Notes: a model not told the origin generated them from the sequence alone. 64,000 nucleotides of DNA from CAYSYM01 sp964435115 (GCA_964435115.1 CAYSYM010000003.1:1-64000); one strand, 5' to 3'. Positions 44,527 through 54,058 are shown, counted from the stretch's first letter. A program made the numbers and translations.

Positions 44527-45913
44527 AGCCGGCCGCCTCCCTGCCCGCGATCCGTCCGAACACGGCGCCGATGGTGAGGCCAAAGCCGGCCAGGTAGCCC
44601 CGGCCGAGGATATTCCCGGCCATGACCTCGCCGGCGGCAAAGACGTTCCGCGCTGGCCGGCCGTCGCGCATGATCACGCGCGCGCCCTCGTCGACCTCCA
44701 CGCCCATGTAGGTGAAGGTGATGCCCGGGCGGAGGGGGTAGCCGTAGAACGGCGGGGTGTCGATCGGCACGGCCCAGTGGCTCTTGGGTGGGCTCAGCCC
44801 TTCCGTCCGGCAGTCGTCCAGCGCCGCGGGGTCGAAGGTGCCGGGGCGCGTCGCCTGGTTGAACCGCGCGACGGTTGCCGCCACGGCCGAGGCATCCAGC
44901 TCCAGCCGCGCGGCCAGCTCCTCGATCGATCCCGCCTGCACGGGCGGAAAGACGGACGGCATGAAGTGGTCGAGCGCCTTCCTGTCGACGATGGAGTAGG
45001 CGATCTGGCCAGGCTGCCGGGCGATGAGCCCGCCCCAGATGGCGTAGCGCTTCGGCCAGAAGTCCTCGCCCTCGTCGTAGAAGCGCTGCCCATCCCGGTT
45101 GACGGCGATCCCGAAGGGCACGCTATCCAGGCGGGTCACGATGCCGCCGTCGAACCTGGGCGCCCGGGCGTCCACCGCCACGGCGTGGAACTCCCGCGGG
45201 CTACCCGCCGACCGGGCCCCGTGCTCGAGCAGCGCGGCGAGCATCTGGCCGGTGTTGTACGGGGTGCCGCGAATGACGTAGTTGTCGGCGGCGTCACCCC
45301 AGTACCGCTTCAGCCACGCCACGTTGGCTTCGAAGCCGCCCGAGGCGACGACGACGGCCTTCGCCTCGACCTCGTGCAGCTCGCCGCCGCTCCCGAGCGA
45401 TGCCCCCCGGAAGGTGCCGTCCTCGATCGCCAGGCACTGTGCTGCCGTCTCGTAGGCCACCCGCACGCCCAGCCGCTCCGCGGTCTCGTAGTAACCGTTC
45501 AGCATGGCCCGGCCGCCGCCCAGCATGAAGGCGTTGGTACGGGCCAGGTGCAGCGTCCCCCGCAGCGGGCGCTGCCACTTCACCCCGTGCGCGGCCATCC
45601 ACTCGACCAGGTCGGCCGAGGCGCGGATCGTCAGGCGCGCGAGCGGCTCGCTGGTCTCGCCACCGGTGACGCGCCGCAGATCCTCCCAGAACTCGTCCTC
45701 CAGGTAGACGCCGGTCACGTAGGCGTTGGCGTGGTCATGCAGGTAGCGAATGTCCCGCGTGTGGCGGCTGTTGCCACCCCGGAAGGGCTCGGGCGCGGCA
45801 TCCACCACCAGGACCTCGGCGCCCTCACGCCGGGCCGCCAGCGCCGCGCACAGCCCGGCATTCCCGCCGCCGATCACCAGCACGTCCACCGGTCGCCACA
45901 GCGACGGTGTCAA
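44513..45913 (-). CDS. tcuA: TcuA-like FAD-dependent dehydrogenase
   Basis: A 466-residue flavoprotein of the succinate dehydrogenase/fumarate reductase flavoprotein family, closest in motifs to TcuA (tricarballylate to cis-aconitate). The FAD fold starts VLVIGGGNAGLCAALAARRE; further blocks are RGGNSRHTRDIRY, RFYDEGEDFWPK and the C-terminal NVFAAGEVMAGNILGRGYL. The start is TTG at 45913, somewhat uncertain. A TGTATACA palindrome lies about 63 bases upstream. With TcuB it forms a quinone-linked dehydrogenase; TcuC transporter is absent and the Liv-type ABC system nearby could supply substrate. Confidence 0.85.
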   Translation of the reverse strand: MTPSLWRPVDVLVIGGGNAGLCAALAARREGAEVLVVDAAPEPFRGGNSRHTRDIRYLHDHANAYVTGVYLEDEFWEDLRRVTGGETSEPLARLTIRASADLVEWMAAHGVKWQRPLRGTLHLARTNAFMLGGGRAMLNGYYETAERLGVRVAYETAAQCLAIEDGTFRGASLGSGGELHEVEAKAVVVASGGFEANVAWLKRYWGDAADNYVIRGTPYNTGQMLAALLEHGARSAGSPREFHAVAVDARAPRFDGGIVTRLDSVPFGIAVNRDGQRFYDEGEDFWPKRYAIWGGLIARQPGQIAYSIVDRKALDHFMPSVFPPVQAGSIEELAARLELDASAVAATVARFNQATRPGTFDPAALDDCRTEGLSPPKSHWAVPIDTPPFYGYPLRPGITFTYMGVEVDEGARVIMRDGRPARNVFAAGEVMAGNILGRGYLAGFGLTIGAVFGRIAGREAAGCARA

Positions 45914-45973
45914 CGCGGCGCCGGCGCCTTGTCAGAGCAGACTCTGCGGCGAGCGGTTGTCCGCATGGCGGCC

Positions 45974-45985
45974 ATTGTATACAGT
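45974..45985. promoter_or_regulatory. TGTATACA palindromic operator candidate (tcuA upstream)
   Basis: ATTGTATACAGT: the core TGTATACA (45976-45983) is a perfect 8-bp palindrome and is rare in this GC-rich DNA. The same TTGTATACAG occurs at 48724-48733 upstream of the MmgE/PrpD gene. Such elements are typical of GntR/FCD-family operators. It also contains a TATACA -10-like sequence for tcuA. Confidence 0.5.
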
Positions 45986-46147
45986 GGGCCTCGGCTGGCG
46001 CGGGCCGGCGCGCGGGCCGTCCCAGCCCGCCCGGCGCCGGCGGACGGCTGCTCAGGCGAGCGGCGGCACGACCGGGCGGCGAACCGTGTGGCCAAGGCCG
46101 CCACCCGGCTGTCGGCAGTAACCATCTGGAGCAGGCAGGGGAGGACC

Positions 46148-47131
46148 ATGGGGACGTTCTACGAGCAGTGGCTGGCGACGAGCGCGCGCGTCGAAGAGGC
46201 CGTGCGGCACAGTCCGGTCGTCGCGCGCGGCCGCGACCTGGCCTGGGTGGAGACACCGCAGGACGCCAGGGTGGCCATGCTGGTCGGCCCGCAGGTCGGG
46301 TTCCCTACCCAGGGCACCGCGCTCCTGAAGGCCGAGATTCCTGGCGGCTGGCACACCGGCAGGCACGCGCACGGCGAGGAGTCGATCCACGTCCTCTCAG
46401 GCTCGGGGTTCGCCGTCGTCGACGGCGCGCGGTATGACTGGAAGGTTGGCACGACCCTGCACATCCCGTTCATGGCCGAGCACCAGCTCTTCAATACGGG
46501 CGATGAGCCAGCCGTCTACGTCTCCGCGGTCGCACACGACCTGGACCTCTTCACGCAGCTCGGACGCCTGGTCCAGCTCGAAGAGAAGGGGCCGAATCCA
46601 CCCCAGGTCGAGCGCCGCTTCCCCGCCCAGGCCTCGCAGCTCGCCGAGGATGGCCGACGCATCGCGCTGCACCTCGAGGACGCCATCGACGAGAACGCGC
46701 TGCGCGATGCGCAGCCCGATGGCCGGCACGCCGCGGGCCAGCAGGGGCACCGGCATGGTGGGATCTGGATCCTGATGGGGGGCGGCGAAGGGCGGACGGC
46801 AGAGACCAACGGCTTCCGGGCGAGCGCCACGGCCATGACGCACATCTTCGAGGAGCTACCCCGCACCAGCAGCCACAAGCACGCGCACACGGAGGCCATG
46901 CTGTACGTGCTCGAAGGAACCGGCTACTCAGAGATCGACGGCAAGCGCTACGACTGGGAGGCTGGCGACGCGGTGCACGTCCCGCCGAAGATGACGGTGC
47001 ACCAGCACTTCAACCCGTCGGCGGCCCGCACCCGCACCCTGCGCATCGAGTTCGGGATCCGCTACTTCTACGAAGCCCTGTGGAAAGGCTTCCACAAGGT
47101 GGAGCACCGGCTGCACGCCGCGGCGCTCTGA
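46148..47131 (+). CDS. Bicupin protein (gentisate dioxygenase-like)
   Basis: A 327-residue protein with two cupin barrels. Cupin 1 (about 55-135) has GGWHTGRHAHGEESIHVLSG with downstream HQLFNTG; cupin 2 (about 215-310) has SSHKHAHTEAMLYVLEGTG and HQHFNPS. Both barrels keep His residues that could bind metal. Architecture resembles gentisate 1,2-dioxygenase, but identity is not close enough to assign ring cleavage. ATG 46148 has GGGGAGG just upstream. It is divergent from tcuA across a 234-bp region containing the operator candidate. Confidence 0.75.
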   Translation: MGTFYEQWLATSARVEEAVRHSPVVARGRDLAWVETPQDARVAMLVGPQVGFPTQGTALLKAEIPGGWHTGRHAHGEESIHVLSGSGFAVVDGARYDWKVGTTLHIPFMAEHQLFNTGDEPAVYVSAVAHDLDLFTQLGRLVQLEEKGPNPPQVERRFPAQASQLAEDGRRIALHLEDAIDENALRDAQPDGRHAAGQQGHRHGGIWILMGGGEGRTAETNGFRASATAMTHIFEELPRTSSHKHAHTEAMLYVLEGTGYSEIDGKRYDWEAGDAVHVPPKMTVHQHFNPSAARTRTLRIEFGIRYFYEALWKGFHKVEHRLHAAAL

Positions 47132-47234
47132 TCCCCACCTCGTCGCGGGCGGCACCCGCGCCTCGCCGTGCCTGGCTGGGGTGCCGCGCGGGCCTCGCGT
47201 GTGACCCCGGGCGTGAGGCAGGATCGTCCAGGGG

Positions 47235-48641
47235 CTACGCGACCGCGGTGGCGGCGGCGGGAACGAGGAGGGAGGTGAGCTCCCGGATATCCTCCAGCGC
47301 CTCGAGGAGGAAGACACGGTCCACGACCTGCTCGGCGCGGGCGCGCGAGAGGCCGCCCCACTCGGCGCACTCGAGGAACTTGGCCGCCAGCTCCTGGTCG
47401 GTCATGGGATTGGCCGGGCTGCCCTTGCCGAAATCAGCCCGCCCGGAGACGCTCCGACCGTCCCGCAGCTCGATCTCGACGATGGTCGTCATCTTGTCGT
47501 AGCCGGCCGCCTCCGCCTCGGGGTGCACGCCGAACTCCACCTTCTCGATCATGGCCTGGACGTCCGGCCGATTCACCACCGCCGCGGTGAACTCAGCGAG
47601 GCCGCCTCTCCGCTCCAGGACCAGGATCGCCATACAGAACTCCATGCTGAACTTCGCCTGTAGCTCGTTCTTCGGCCGGCGGTGGATCAGGGCGTTGGGC
47701 ATGTGCTGGTTGGTGCCCACCCGGATGCGCGCCACCTGCTCGGGCCGGATGTCATGCCGCCGCAGCAGGTCGAGCATCACCCCCATGCCCGGGTGAGTGA
47801 GCGAGCCGGACGGGTGGGGCTTGATCGAAACGCCGGGCGAGGCGAAGGTCCAGGGGCACCCGAGCTGGCCCTGGATGAGGTGCGGCTCGTACCCGCCGCC
47901 GGCCGCCTGGAAGTAGCCGCGTCCAGCCTCCAGGATGGTCGACGCCGCCGTCCAGCCCCGCCCGACGAGCTCGGCCGCCACGACGCCGCTCTCGGCCGCC
48001 CGGCCAGCGTGGAACGGCTTGGTCATGGTGCCGAAGTTCTCGCGCAGGCCGGCGGCCTGGCTCGCCCCGAGCCCCAGCGTCCGCCGCGTGGCGTCCACGT
48101 CGAACCGGCGCAGCCGGGCGCTGCCGGCGGCCGCCCCGATCGTGCCTGCGGTCCCGGTGCTGTGGAATCCGTGCTGGTAGTGGCGCGGGTTGATCGCTTC
48201 GGCCACCTTGCACCCGACTTCCACGCCGACCAGGTAGGCTGCCAGGACGTCCGCGCCCGAGCGGCCGTCCTGCTCGGCCAGCGCCAGCACGGCCGGGAGC
48301 ACCGGGGCAGTCGGGTGGGTCAGGAGCCCATACACCCGGTCCCTGGCGACGGCGAGCTGCGTGTCGTCGTAGTCGTCGGCGTGGATCGCCACGCCGTTCG
48401 CGAAAGCCGCGAAGCGGGGGGGCGTGCGCAGCCCGGCTCCAATGACCGTGCTCGGGTCGCCCGCGCAGCCAAGGTCCGCCAGGTAGCCCCGAACGAGCCG
48501 GCCCGTCTCGGCCACCTGGCCGGCGAGCGCGAGCCCCAGCCCATCCAGGATGGAGCGTTTGCCCAGGTGGCGGACGGAGGCTGGGATCGCCTCCGCCGGC
48601 GTGTTCACGATGAAGTCGGCGACGTACTGGGTGAGAGGCAC
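47235..48641 (-). CDS. MmgE/PrpD family protein
   Basis: A 468-residue protein of the 2-methylcitrate dehydratase/cis-aconitate decarboxylase/iminodisuccinate epimerase superfamily. Signatures are HADDYDDTQL, FHSTGTAGTIGAAAGSARL, KPFHAGRAAESGVVAA and SIKPHPSGSLTHPGM. The real substrate is open; di- and tricarboxylates are typical, matching the TcuAB neighbour. The GTG at 48641 is preferred since GAGGAG stands seven bases upstream; another GTG at 48647 is too close to it. Convergent with the bicupin gene; the TGTATACA element lies 84 bases upstream. Confidence 0.85.
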   Translation of the reverse strand: MPLTQYVADFIVNTPAEAIPASVRHLGKRSILDGLGLALAGQVAETGRLVRGYLADLGCAGDPSTVIGAGLRTPPRFAAFANGVAIHADDYDDTQLAVARDRVYGLLTHPTAPVLPAVLALAEQDGRSGADVLAAYLVGVEVGCKVAEAINPRHYQHGFHSTGTAGTIGAAAGSARLRRFDVDATRRTLGLGASQAAGLRENFGTMTKPFHAGRAAESGVVAAELVGRGWTAASTILEAGRGYFQAAGGGYEPHLIQGQLGCPWTFASPGVSIKPHPSGSLTHPGMGVMLDLLRRHDIRPEQVARIRVGTNQHMPNALIHRRPKNELQAKFSMEFCMAILVLERRGGLAEFTAAVVNRPDVQAMIEKVEFGVHPEAEAAGYDKMTTIVEIELRDGRSVSGRADFGKGSPANPMTDQELAAKFLECAEWGGLSRARAEQVVDRVFLLEALEDIRELTSLLVPAAATAVA

Positions 48642-48982
48642 GGGCACGCTCCTCGTGTGGCAGGGTGGCGGCCGCGACTGGCGCCCGCCGGGCTTGGCCG
48701 TAGCGTACACAATTGGTGCAGGCTTGTATACAGGTAGGCTGAGCGGGCCACCGGACCGCCTCTTGACGCGCGCCGGGGCGGGTTCTACGCTCCAAGTGCC
48801 GCCGCGTCGGGCCGGCCGACGGCGGACGCCGCGGGCCAGAGCCAGAGGGGGCCTGTGCGCTGGCGAACGGCGTCAAGGAGCACGCACATTTCGGGCCGGG
48901 GGCCACGCGCCGTGCTACCGTCACGCGCGACGGCGCCCACCTGGCTCAGGCGCATCCACCTCGGGTTCGTGGCGGTGTGGTG
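48642..48982. other. Gene-free divergent region between MmgE/PrpD and isochorismatase genes
   Basis: 341 bp holding the operator candidate at 48723-48734 and an AT-richer patch (GTACACAATTGGTG). Probable promoters for both neighbours lie here. No gene seen. Confidence 0.55.
48723..48734. promoter_or_regulatory. TGTATACA palindromic operator candidate (PrpD upstream)
   Basis: CTTGTATACAGG with core TGTATACA at 48725-48732. It shares ten consecutive bases (TTGTATACAG) with the site before tcuA. A related GTGTAC lies about 17 bases away in inverted orientation, so a regulator dimer pair is possible. Confidence 0.5.
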
Positions 48983-49705
48983 ATGGAGCAGGCAGTCCCT
49001 CTGGTCGACCGCAGCGTCGTCCTCGACGCCCTGAAGCAACAGCTCGCGCTCGATCCCCGGAAGACGGCGGTCGTCACGGTCGACCTGCATCGTGGCCACC
49101 TCGACCCGGAGGTGGCGACGATGCCGGTCCCAGCCGAGCACGCCCGGCGCGTCGTGGAGAACAGCGCGCGCCTGGTGCGGCTGGCGCGGTCGCTGGGCCT
49201 CCCGGTCATCCACGTGATCCTCCAGAACCGGCTCCTGCCCAACGGCGTGTCCGAGAAGATGCACAACCCGTTCTGGCGCGCCGTCGAGCAAGCCGGTGTC
49301 TCGCTGGCGCCCAGGAGCCCGTCCACCCTCGTGCGGCACAACCTGCCGGGGTCACGCGGCACGGAGATCATGCCGGAGCTCGGGCCCGAGCCGGGCGACT
49401 ACGTCATCGACAACAAGCGGCGGCTCAGCGCGTTCCACGGCACGGACCTCGAGATCATCCTGCGCTCGCTCGGCGTCGAGACCATCGTGCTCATTGGCGT
49501 CAACACGAACACCTGCGTCCAGTGCACCGCGTTCGACGCCTTCAACCGCGACTTCGGGGTGGTCGTGGTGGCCGACTGCGTGCACAGCATGTATGGCGAC
49601 GACCTGCACGTCTTTGGGCTCCAGAACATCGCGCGTGCCTTCGGCTGGGTGCTCAGCCTGGACGAGGTGGCCCAGAAACTGGGCGCCGCCGTCGACGTCG
49701 CCTGA
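48983..49705 (+). CDS. Isochorismatase-family hydrolase
   Basis: A 240-residue cysteine hydrolase. The catalytic triad is recognisable: Asp in TAVVTVDLHRGHLD, Lys in VIDNKRRLSAFHG and Cys in GVNTNTCVQCTAFDAF. Members hydrolyse amides or carbamoyl compounds such as maleamate, ureidoacrylate or N-carbamoylsarcosine. Its context with a cyclic amidohydrolase and TcuAB suggests amide cleavage in a catabolic route. The ATG at 48983 is used. It is 36 bp ahead of livH on the same strand and probably heads the ABC operon. Confidence 0.85.
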   Translation: MEQAVPLVDRSVVLDALKQQLALDPRKTAVVTVDLHRGHLDPEVATMPVPAEHARRVVENSARLVRLARSLGLPVIHVILQNRLLPNGVSEKMHNPFWRAVEQAGVSLAPRSPSTLVRHNLPGSRGTEIMPELGPEPGDYVIDNKRRLSAFHGTDLEIILRSLGVETIVLIGVNTNTCVQCTAFDAFNRDFGVVVVADCVHSMYGDDLHVFGLQNIARAFGWVLSLDEVAQKLGAAVDVA

Positions 49706-49741
49706 GCACCAGCGCAGCCATCGGGCAGCGGGGGATCCAGC

Positions 49742-50605
49742 ATGACCGGGGAAGTCTTCGTCCTCAATCTCCTCAACGGGATCACCTTCGCCGGCCTGCT
49801 CTTCCTCCTCGCCAGCGGGTTCACCCTGATCTTCGGCCTGATGCGGATCACCAACCTCAGCCACGGCGGGTTCTACCTGGTGGGCGGGTATGCCGGGCTG
49901 ACCATCCTGCTCAGGACGGGGAGTTTCTGGCTCGCCCTGCTCGGCGCCGGCCTCGCCATCGGCGCGTTGGGGCTCGTGCTCGAGCGCACCCTCCTGCGCG
50001 CGGTCCGCGGCCAGGTCCTGCCGGAAGTGCTGCTCACGCTGGGGATGGCCTTCGTCCTGGGCGACCTGTCGCTCGCCATCTGGGGCGGGGACCCGCTCAC
50101 GATTCGGGTGCCCGGCTTCCTGGGCGGCTCGACCAGCCTGGTCGGGCTCACCTACCCCAGTTTCCGCCTCTTCGTCGCCCTGGTCGCCGTGGCGATCGGA
50201 GCGGGTCTCTGGTACCTGCAGGAGCGCACGCTCCTGGGCGCCATCATCCGCGCCGGCGTGGACGACCGCGAGATGGTCGACGCGATGGGGGTCGACGTCA
50301 AGGTCGTGTTCAACCGCGTGTTCGCCATGGGCGCGATCCTGGCCGGTCTGGCCGGGTTCCTGGGCGGCGCCTTCCTCGCGCTCTACCCGGGCGCCGACTT
50401 CGAGATCCTGCTCCTGGCCGTCGTGGTGGTCATCGTCGGCGGCCCGGGTAGCCTGCTGGGCGCGGTGGCCGGCAGCCTGCTGGTGGGTCTCATCGACGCG
50501 TTCGCCAAGGCGCTCGCGCCGGACCTGCTGTACTTCACCATCTTCGCGCCGATGGTGCTCGTCCTCGCGTGGCGGCCCTACGGCCTCCTGGGGCGGCCCG
50601 CGTGA
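49742..50605 (+). CDS. livH: Branched-chain amino acid-type ABC permease LivH
   Basis: A 287-residue inner-membrane permease with about eight helices. Typical blocks: LLASGFTLIFGLMRITNLSHGGFYLVGGY at the start, the EAA-like RAGVDDREMVDAMGVDV and LLLAVVVVIVGGPGSLLGAV. With LivM it forms the channel. Its stop overlaps the livM GTG start (GTGA). This family imports branched-chain amino acids, urea, amides and aromatic or other carboxylates; the substrate here is unknown. Confidence 0.93.
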   Translation: MTGEVFVLNLLNGITFAGLLFLLASGFTLIFGLMRITNLSHGGFYLVGGYAGLTILLRTGSFWLALLGAGLAIGALGLVLERTLLRAVRGQVLPEVLLTLGMAFVLGDLSLAIWGGDPLTIRVPGFLGGSTSLVGLTYPSFRLFVALVAVAIGAGLWYLQERTLLGAIIRAGVDDREMVDAMGVDVKVVFNRVFAMGAILAGLAGFLGGAFLALYPGADFEILLLAVVVVIVGGPGSLLGAVAGSLLVGLIDAFAKALAPDLLYFTIFAPMVLVLAWRPYGLLGRPA

Positions 50606-51648
50606 CGCTGCCGTTCGCCCGCGCGGCGCAGGTCGCGCTGCTCGGCCTGGCACTGGCCTTCGCGCTCGCGCTGCCCTACCTGACGACCTCCTTCTACGTC
50701 GGCATCGCCACGCAGGTGCTGTTCTTCGGCCTGTTCGCCATGAGCATCGACCTGCTCGGCGGCTACATGGGCCTGATGCCCCTGGGCCAGGCCGGCCTGC
50801 TGGGCGTGGCCGCCTACAGCATGGGCTTCCTGATCAGCCGGCTCGCCTGGCCCTGGCTTCCGGCCGTGCTCGTCGGACTGTCTGCCACGGTCCTGATGAG
50901 TCTCGTGTTCGGCCTGCTGGCGGTGCGCACGACCGGCATCTTCTTCGTCATGATCACCCTGGCGGAAGGCATGCTCGTCTGGGGCTTCGCCTACCGCATG
51001 GCCTCCATTACCGGGGCGGAGAACGGCCTGCGCGGCATTACCCGACCCGACTTCGCGCCGCTCTACTGGCAGTACTACTACCTCGTCCTCGCAGTCGTCG
51101 CCGTCTGCGCGCTGCTCCTCGCCCTCCTTGTCCGCTCACCGTTCGGGCTGACGATGAAGGGCATCCGCGAGAGCGAGTCGCGTATGCGGACGCTGGGCTA
51201 CAACGTGACCCTCCACAAGCTGCTGGCGTTCGTGATCTCCGGGTTCTTCGCCGGCGTCGCCGGCATCCTCTACGCCTGGTACAACCAGTTCATCAGCCCC
51301 TCAGCCGTGAACATCACGGCCTCGACCGAGGGGGTGCTGATGGTGGTCCTGGGCGGAGCCGGGACGCTGCTGGGGCCGGTCCTCGGCGCGGCGGTCATCA
51401 CGCTGGTGAAGAACCTCCTGAGCATGTACGTCGCGCGCTGGCCGACCATCATGGGGCTGATCTTCATCGTCGTGGTCCTCTTCGCCCGCGACGGCATCCT
51501 GGGGGCTATCCGCCGCGGGTCGACGCGCCTGCGCTCAGGCCGCGCGGCGGCTCGCGCACCCACGCCCGCCGCCGCGGGAGCTGACGTCCCACTGCCACCA
51601 CCCTCGCCGGGACCGGGTGAGGAGGGACGGGTCATGACCCACGGGTGA
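50602..51648 (+). CDS. livM: Branched-chain amino acid-type ABC permease LivM
   Basis: A 348-residue permease with about ten helices. Blocks are GGYMGLMPLGQAGLLGVAAY, the EAA-loop MKGIRESESRMRTLGYNV and LMVVLGGAGTLLGPVLGAA. The GTG at 50602 overlaps livH. The last 35 residues are Pro/Gly/Ala-rich, unusual for LivM, and come from GC-rich DNA between the operon genes. The product is the second channel half of the transporter. Confidence 0.93.
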   Translation: MTLPFARAAQVALLGLALAFALALPYLTTSFYVGIATQVLFFGLFAMSIDLLGGYMGLMPLGQAGLLGVAAYSMGFLISRLAWPWLPAVLVGLSATVLMSLVFGLLAVRTTGIFFVMITLAEGMLVWGFAYRMASITGAENGLRGITRPDFAPLYWQYYYLVLAVVAVCALLLALLVRSPFGLTMKGIRESESRMRTLGYNVTLHKLLAFVISGFFAGVAGILYAWYNQFISPSAVNITASTEGVLMVVLGGAGTLLGPVLGAAVITLVKNLLSMYVARWPTIMGLIFIVVVLFARDGILGAIRRGSTRLRSGRAAARAPTPAAAGADVPLPPPSPGPGEEGRVMTHG

Positions 51649-51692
51649 GTGCCGCCCAGCGGCGCGCCCGGGAACAGAAGGGGGGTACCAAG

Positions 51693-52979
51693 ATGAAACA
51701 GGTCCGCAAGGCCTGGTGGATCGCCGTCGTCGCGCTCGGCCTGCTCGCCGCGTGCGCGCCGCCCGGCGCGCCCGGCGCCGCCCAGAAGCCCACCGGGCCG
51801 ATCAAGGTCGGGCTGCTCGCCCCGACGACCGGCACCGTCGCTGCCAATGGCGGCGAGGTGGTGAATGGCTGGAACCTGTACTGGAAGCTGAACGGCGGCC
51901 AGGTCGCCGGGCGGGAGATCCAGACGCTGCAGGAGGACACGGCCGCAGACCCGAACGTGGGGCTGACCAAGGCCCGCCAGCTCGTGGAGCAGCAACAGGT
52001 GGACATGATCGTCGGCCCGCTGGCTGCGAACGTGGGCCTGGCGGTCGCCGACTACCTCAAGACGACCGGGACGCCAGCCTTCTACCCGATCGTCTCCGCC
52101 GACGATCTCACCCAGCGAAAGCGGGTCGACAACGTGATCCGTATCGCCGGCTGGAGCAGCAGCCAGCCCAACCACCCGTTCGGCGAGTGGGCCTACGACC
52201 AGGGCTACCGCAAAGTCTGGACGATCTGCCTCGACTTCGCCTTCGGCCAGGAGTCGTGCGGCGGGTTCGTGCGCACCTTCTCGGGCGTCAGGGGCGGCCA
52301 GGTCGTCCAGCAGCTCTGGACTCCGATCGGCACGCCCGATTTCAGCGCCTACCTCTCGCAGGTCTCCGGCAGCGGCGCCGACGTGGTCTTCGCCACGGAG
52401 AGCGGCGCCGACGCGGTGCGCTTCATCAAGCAGTGGAACGACTTCGGCCTGAAGGGGAGGGTGCCGCTCCTGGGGAACGAGACGCTGACCGACCAGTCGG
52501 CGCTGCGGAGCATGGGGCCCGAGGCGGAGGGCACCATCACTGCCGGCCACTGGGCCGAGGGGCGGCCGGCGAAGGAGACGCAGGACTTCGTGGATGCGTA
52601 CCTGAAGGAGTACGACCGGCTGCCCTCCTACTACGCCGCCGCGGCCTACAGCGCCGCCAGGTGGATCGCAACGGGCCTCGAGAAGGTCAACGGCAACACG
52701 GCCGACAGGAAGGCCTTCCTCGACGTGGTCCGGAGCGCGCAGGTCGACACGCCGTTTGGCCGCCTGACGCTCGACGCGTACGGCAACCCGATCCAGACGA
52801 TCTACGTGCGCCGGGTCGAGCGGCGGCCGGACGGGCGGCTGTGGAATGTGCCGATCCAGACCTTCGAGAACGTCTCGCAGTTCTGGACCTTCGACCCGGC
52901 CACGTTCCTGAAGCAGCCGGTCTACAGCCGCGACTTCCAGGGCACGCCGGAGCAGCTCAAGCAGCTCGGCCTGCAGTAG
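51693..52979 (+). CDS. LivJ-type substrate-binding lipoprotein 1
   Basis: A 428-residue lipoprotein (signal with lipobox LLAAC about residues 14-18, then a Pro/Ala linker) of the Peripla_BP_6 type-1 fold, for example GPIKVGLLAPTTGTVAANGG and YPIVSADDLTQRK. It captures the transporter's ligand. ATG 51693 has GGGGGGT upstream. It is a close paralogue of the gene at 56007; the first 60 and last 150 bases of the two genes are nearly identical while the middle is more diverged. The ligand is unknown; two binding proteins may widen specificity. Confidence 0.93.
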   Translation: MKQVRKAWWIAVVALGLLAACAPPGAPGAAQKPTGPIKVGLLAPTTGTVAANGGEVVNGWNLYWKLNGGQVAGREIQTLQEDTAADPNVGLTKARQLVEQQQVDMIVGPLAANVGLAVADYLKTTGTPAFYPIVSADDLTQRKRVDNVIRIAGWSSSQPNHPFGEWAYDQGYRKVWTICLDFAFGQESCGGFVRTFSGVRGGQVVQQLWTPIGTPDFSAYLSQVSGSGADVVFATESGADAVRFIKQWNDFGLKGRVPLLGNETLTDQSALRSMGPEAEGTITAGHWAEGRPAKETQDFVDAYLKEYDRLPSYYAAAAYSAARWIATGLEKVNGNTADRKAFLDVVRSAQVDTPFGRLTLDAYGNPIQTIYVRRVERRPDGRLWNVPIQTFENVSQFWTFDPATFLKQPVYSRDFQGTPEQLKQLGLQ

Positions 52980-52990
52980 TGGAGGGCTGG

Positions 52991-53932
52991 ATGAAGGTCG
53001 AGCTCGTCGAAGTGGTGACGGATGACCAGCTCGTGCATGCGGGGGCGTTGCTGGAAGCCGCCAGTCCGGTGAATCAGGTGCCCGGCGTAGATGCGGTCCT
53101 GATGATGCACGGCAACAGCCTCAACTTCTACCACCCCTTCTTTCGGTACTTCGCCGAGCAGCTCGCGGCCATCGGCTGCGCGACGCTGCGGGCGAACAAC
53201 CGCGGGCACGACGTCATTCACCGGCCAGTCGGGGTGCGTGACAACGTCTCGGCCCTGGAGTCCTTCCACGTCGAGCCGGCGGCGTACTTCGGGACCGCGT
53301 GTGAGGCTTTCGACGACTGCCGCCGCGACTGGCGGGCGTGGCTCACGTTCCTCTGGGACCGCGGCTACCGACGTCTCCTCCTCTGGGGCCACAGTCGCGG
53401 CGCGGTGAAGACGGCGTACTACCTGGCGATTGAACACGACCCGCGCGTCCAGGCGTGCATCCTCGCCTCGCCGCCGCACTTCTCCTACGCTCGCTGGATG
53501 CAATCGCCGCAGGCGGACCTGTTTGCCGCCGACCTGGCCGAAGCGCAGCGGCTGGTGGACCTCGGGCAGCCGGACGGGCTGGTCCACGTGCAAGTGCCCA
53601 TGGACTACCTCACGACGGCCGGCGCGTACCTGGACCAGTACGGCCCGGCCGAGAAGTACAACGTGATGTGGCTCATCGGCGCGATCCGCTGCCCGGTGCT
53701 GGCGATCAGCGGGACCGAAGAGGTGGCGAAGCGTTTCGGCTTCGACGGCCTCCCCGCAGGGTTCAGCCAGATCCGCCAGGCGAAGCCGGATCTCACCCAC
53801 CTGTCAGTCCCGGGCGGGGACCATTTCTACACGGGGAAGCAGGAATATGTACTCGAACGCGTGCTCGAGTGGCTGGCGAGCCTCTCACCGGCCGGAAACG
53901 CCCTGGCGGCATCGCCCAGCAGCCGCCCATGA
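52991..53932 (+). CDS. Alpha/beta hydrolase
   Basis: A 313-residue alpha/beta hydrolase. The nucleophile elbow is GHSRGAVKTAYYLA; the oxyanion and histidine region are AVLMMHGNSLNFYHPFF and LSVPGGDHFYTGKQEY. The substrate is not determined (ester, amide or lactone). It lies 11 bp after the binding protein and before the CocE-type gene. Its position between two copies of a binding protein suggests a ligand-processing role. Confidence 0.8.
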   Translation: MKVELVEVVTDDQLVHAGALLEAASPVNQVPGVDAVLMMHGNSLNFYHPFFRYFAEQLAAIGCATLRANNRGHDVIHRPVGVRDNVSALESFHVEPAAYFGTACEAFDDCRRDWRAWLTFLWDRGYRRLLLWGHSRGAVKTAYYLAIEHDPRVQACILASPPHFSYARWMQSPQADLFAADLAEAQRLVDLGQPDGLVHVQVPMDYLTTAGAYLDQYGPAEKYNVMWLIGAIRCPVLAISGTEEVAKRFGFDGLPAGFSQIRQAKPDLTHLSVPGGDHFYTGKQEYVLERVLEWLASLSPAGNALAASPSSRP

Positions 53933-54058
53933 CGCCAGCCAGGCGCCTGCGCTCCGCGGCGCGTTCCCCACGTTCGGCTGGGCGCACGGGAGGCCCTTGG
54001 CGGTGAGGCGCCGCGCCGCGGTAGCCTGCGCCAGACGTTGCCTGTGCGGGGGGGAAGC

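Noticed and set aside
52991..53932. Hydrolase pair as part of a toxin or defence system
   Set aside because: The alpha/beta hydrolase and CocE gene are nested in a transporter operon and show catabolic, not defence, features; no nuclease or restriction genes are near.
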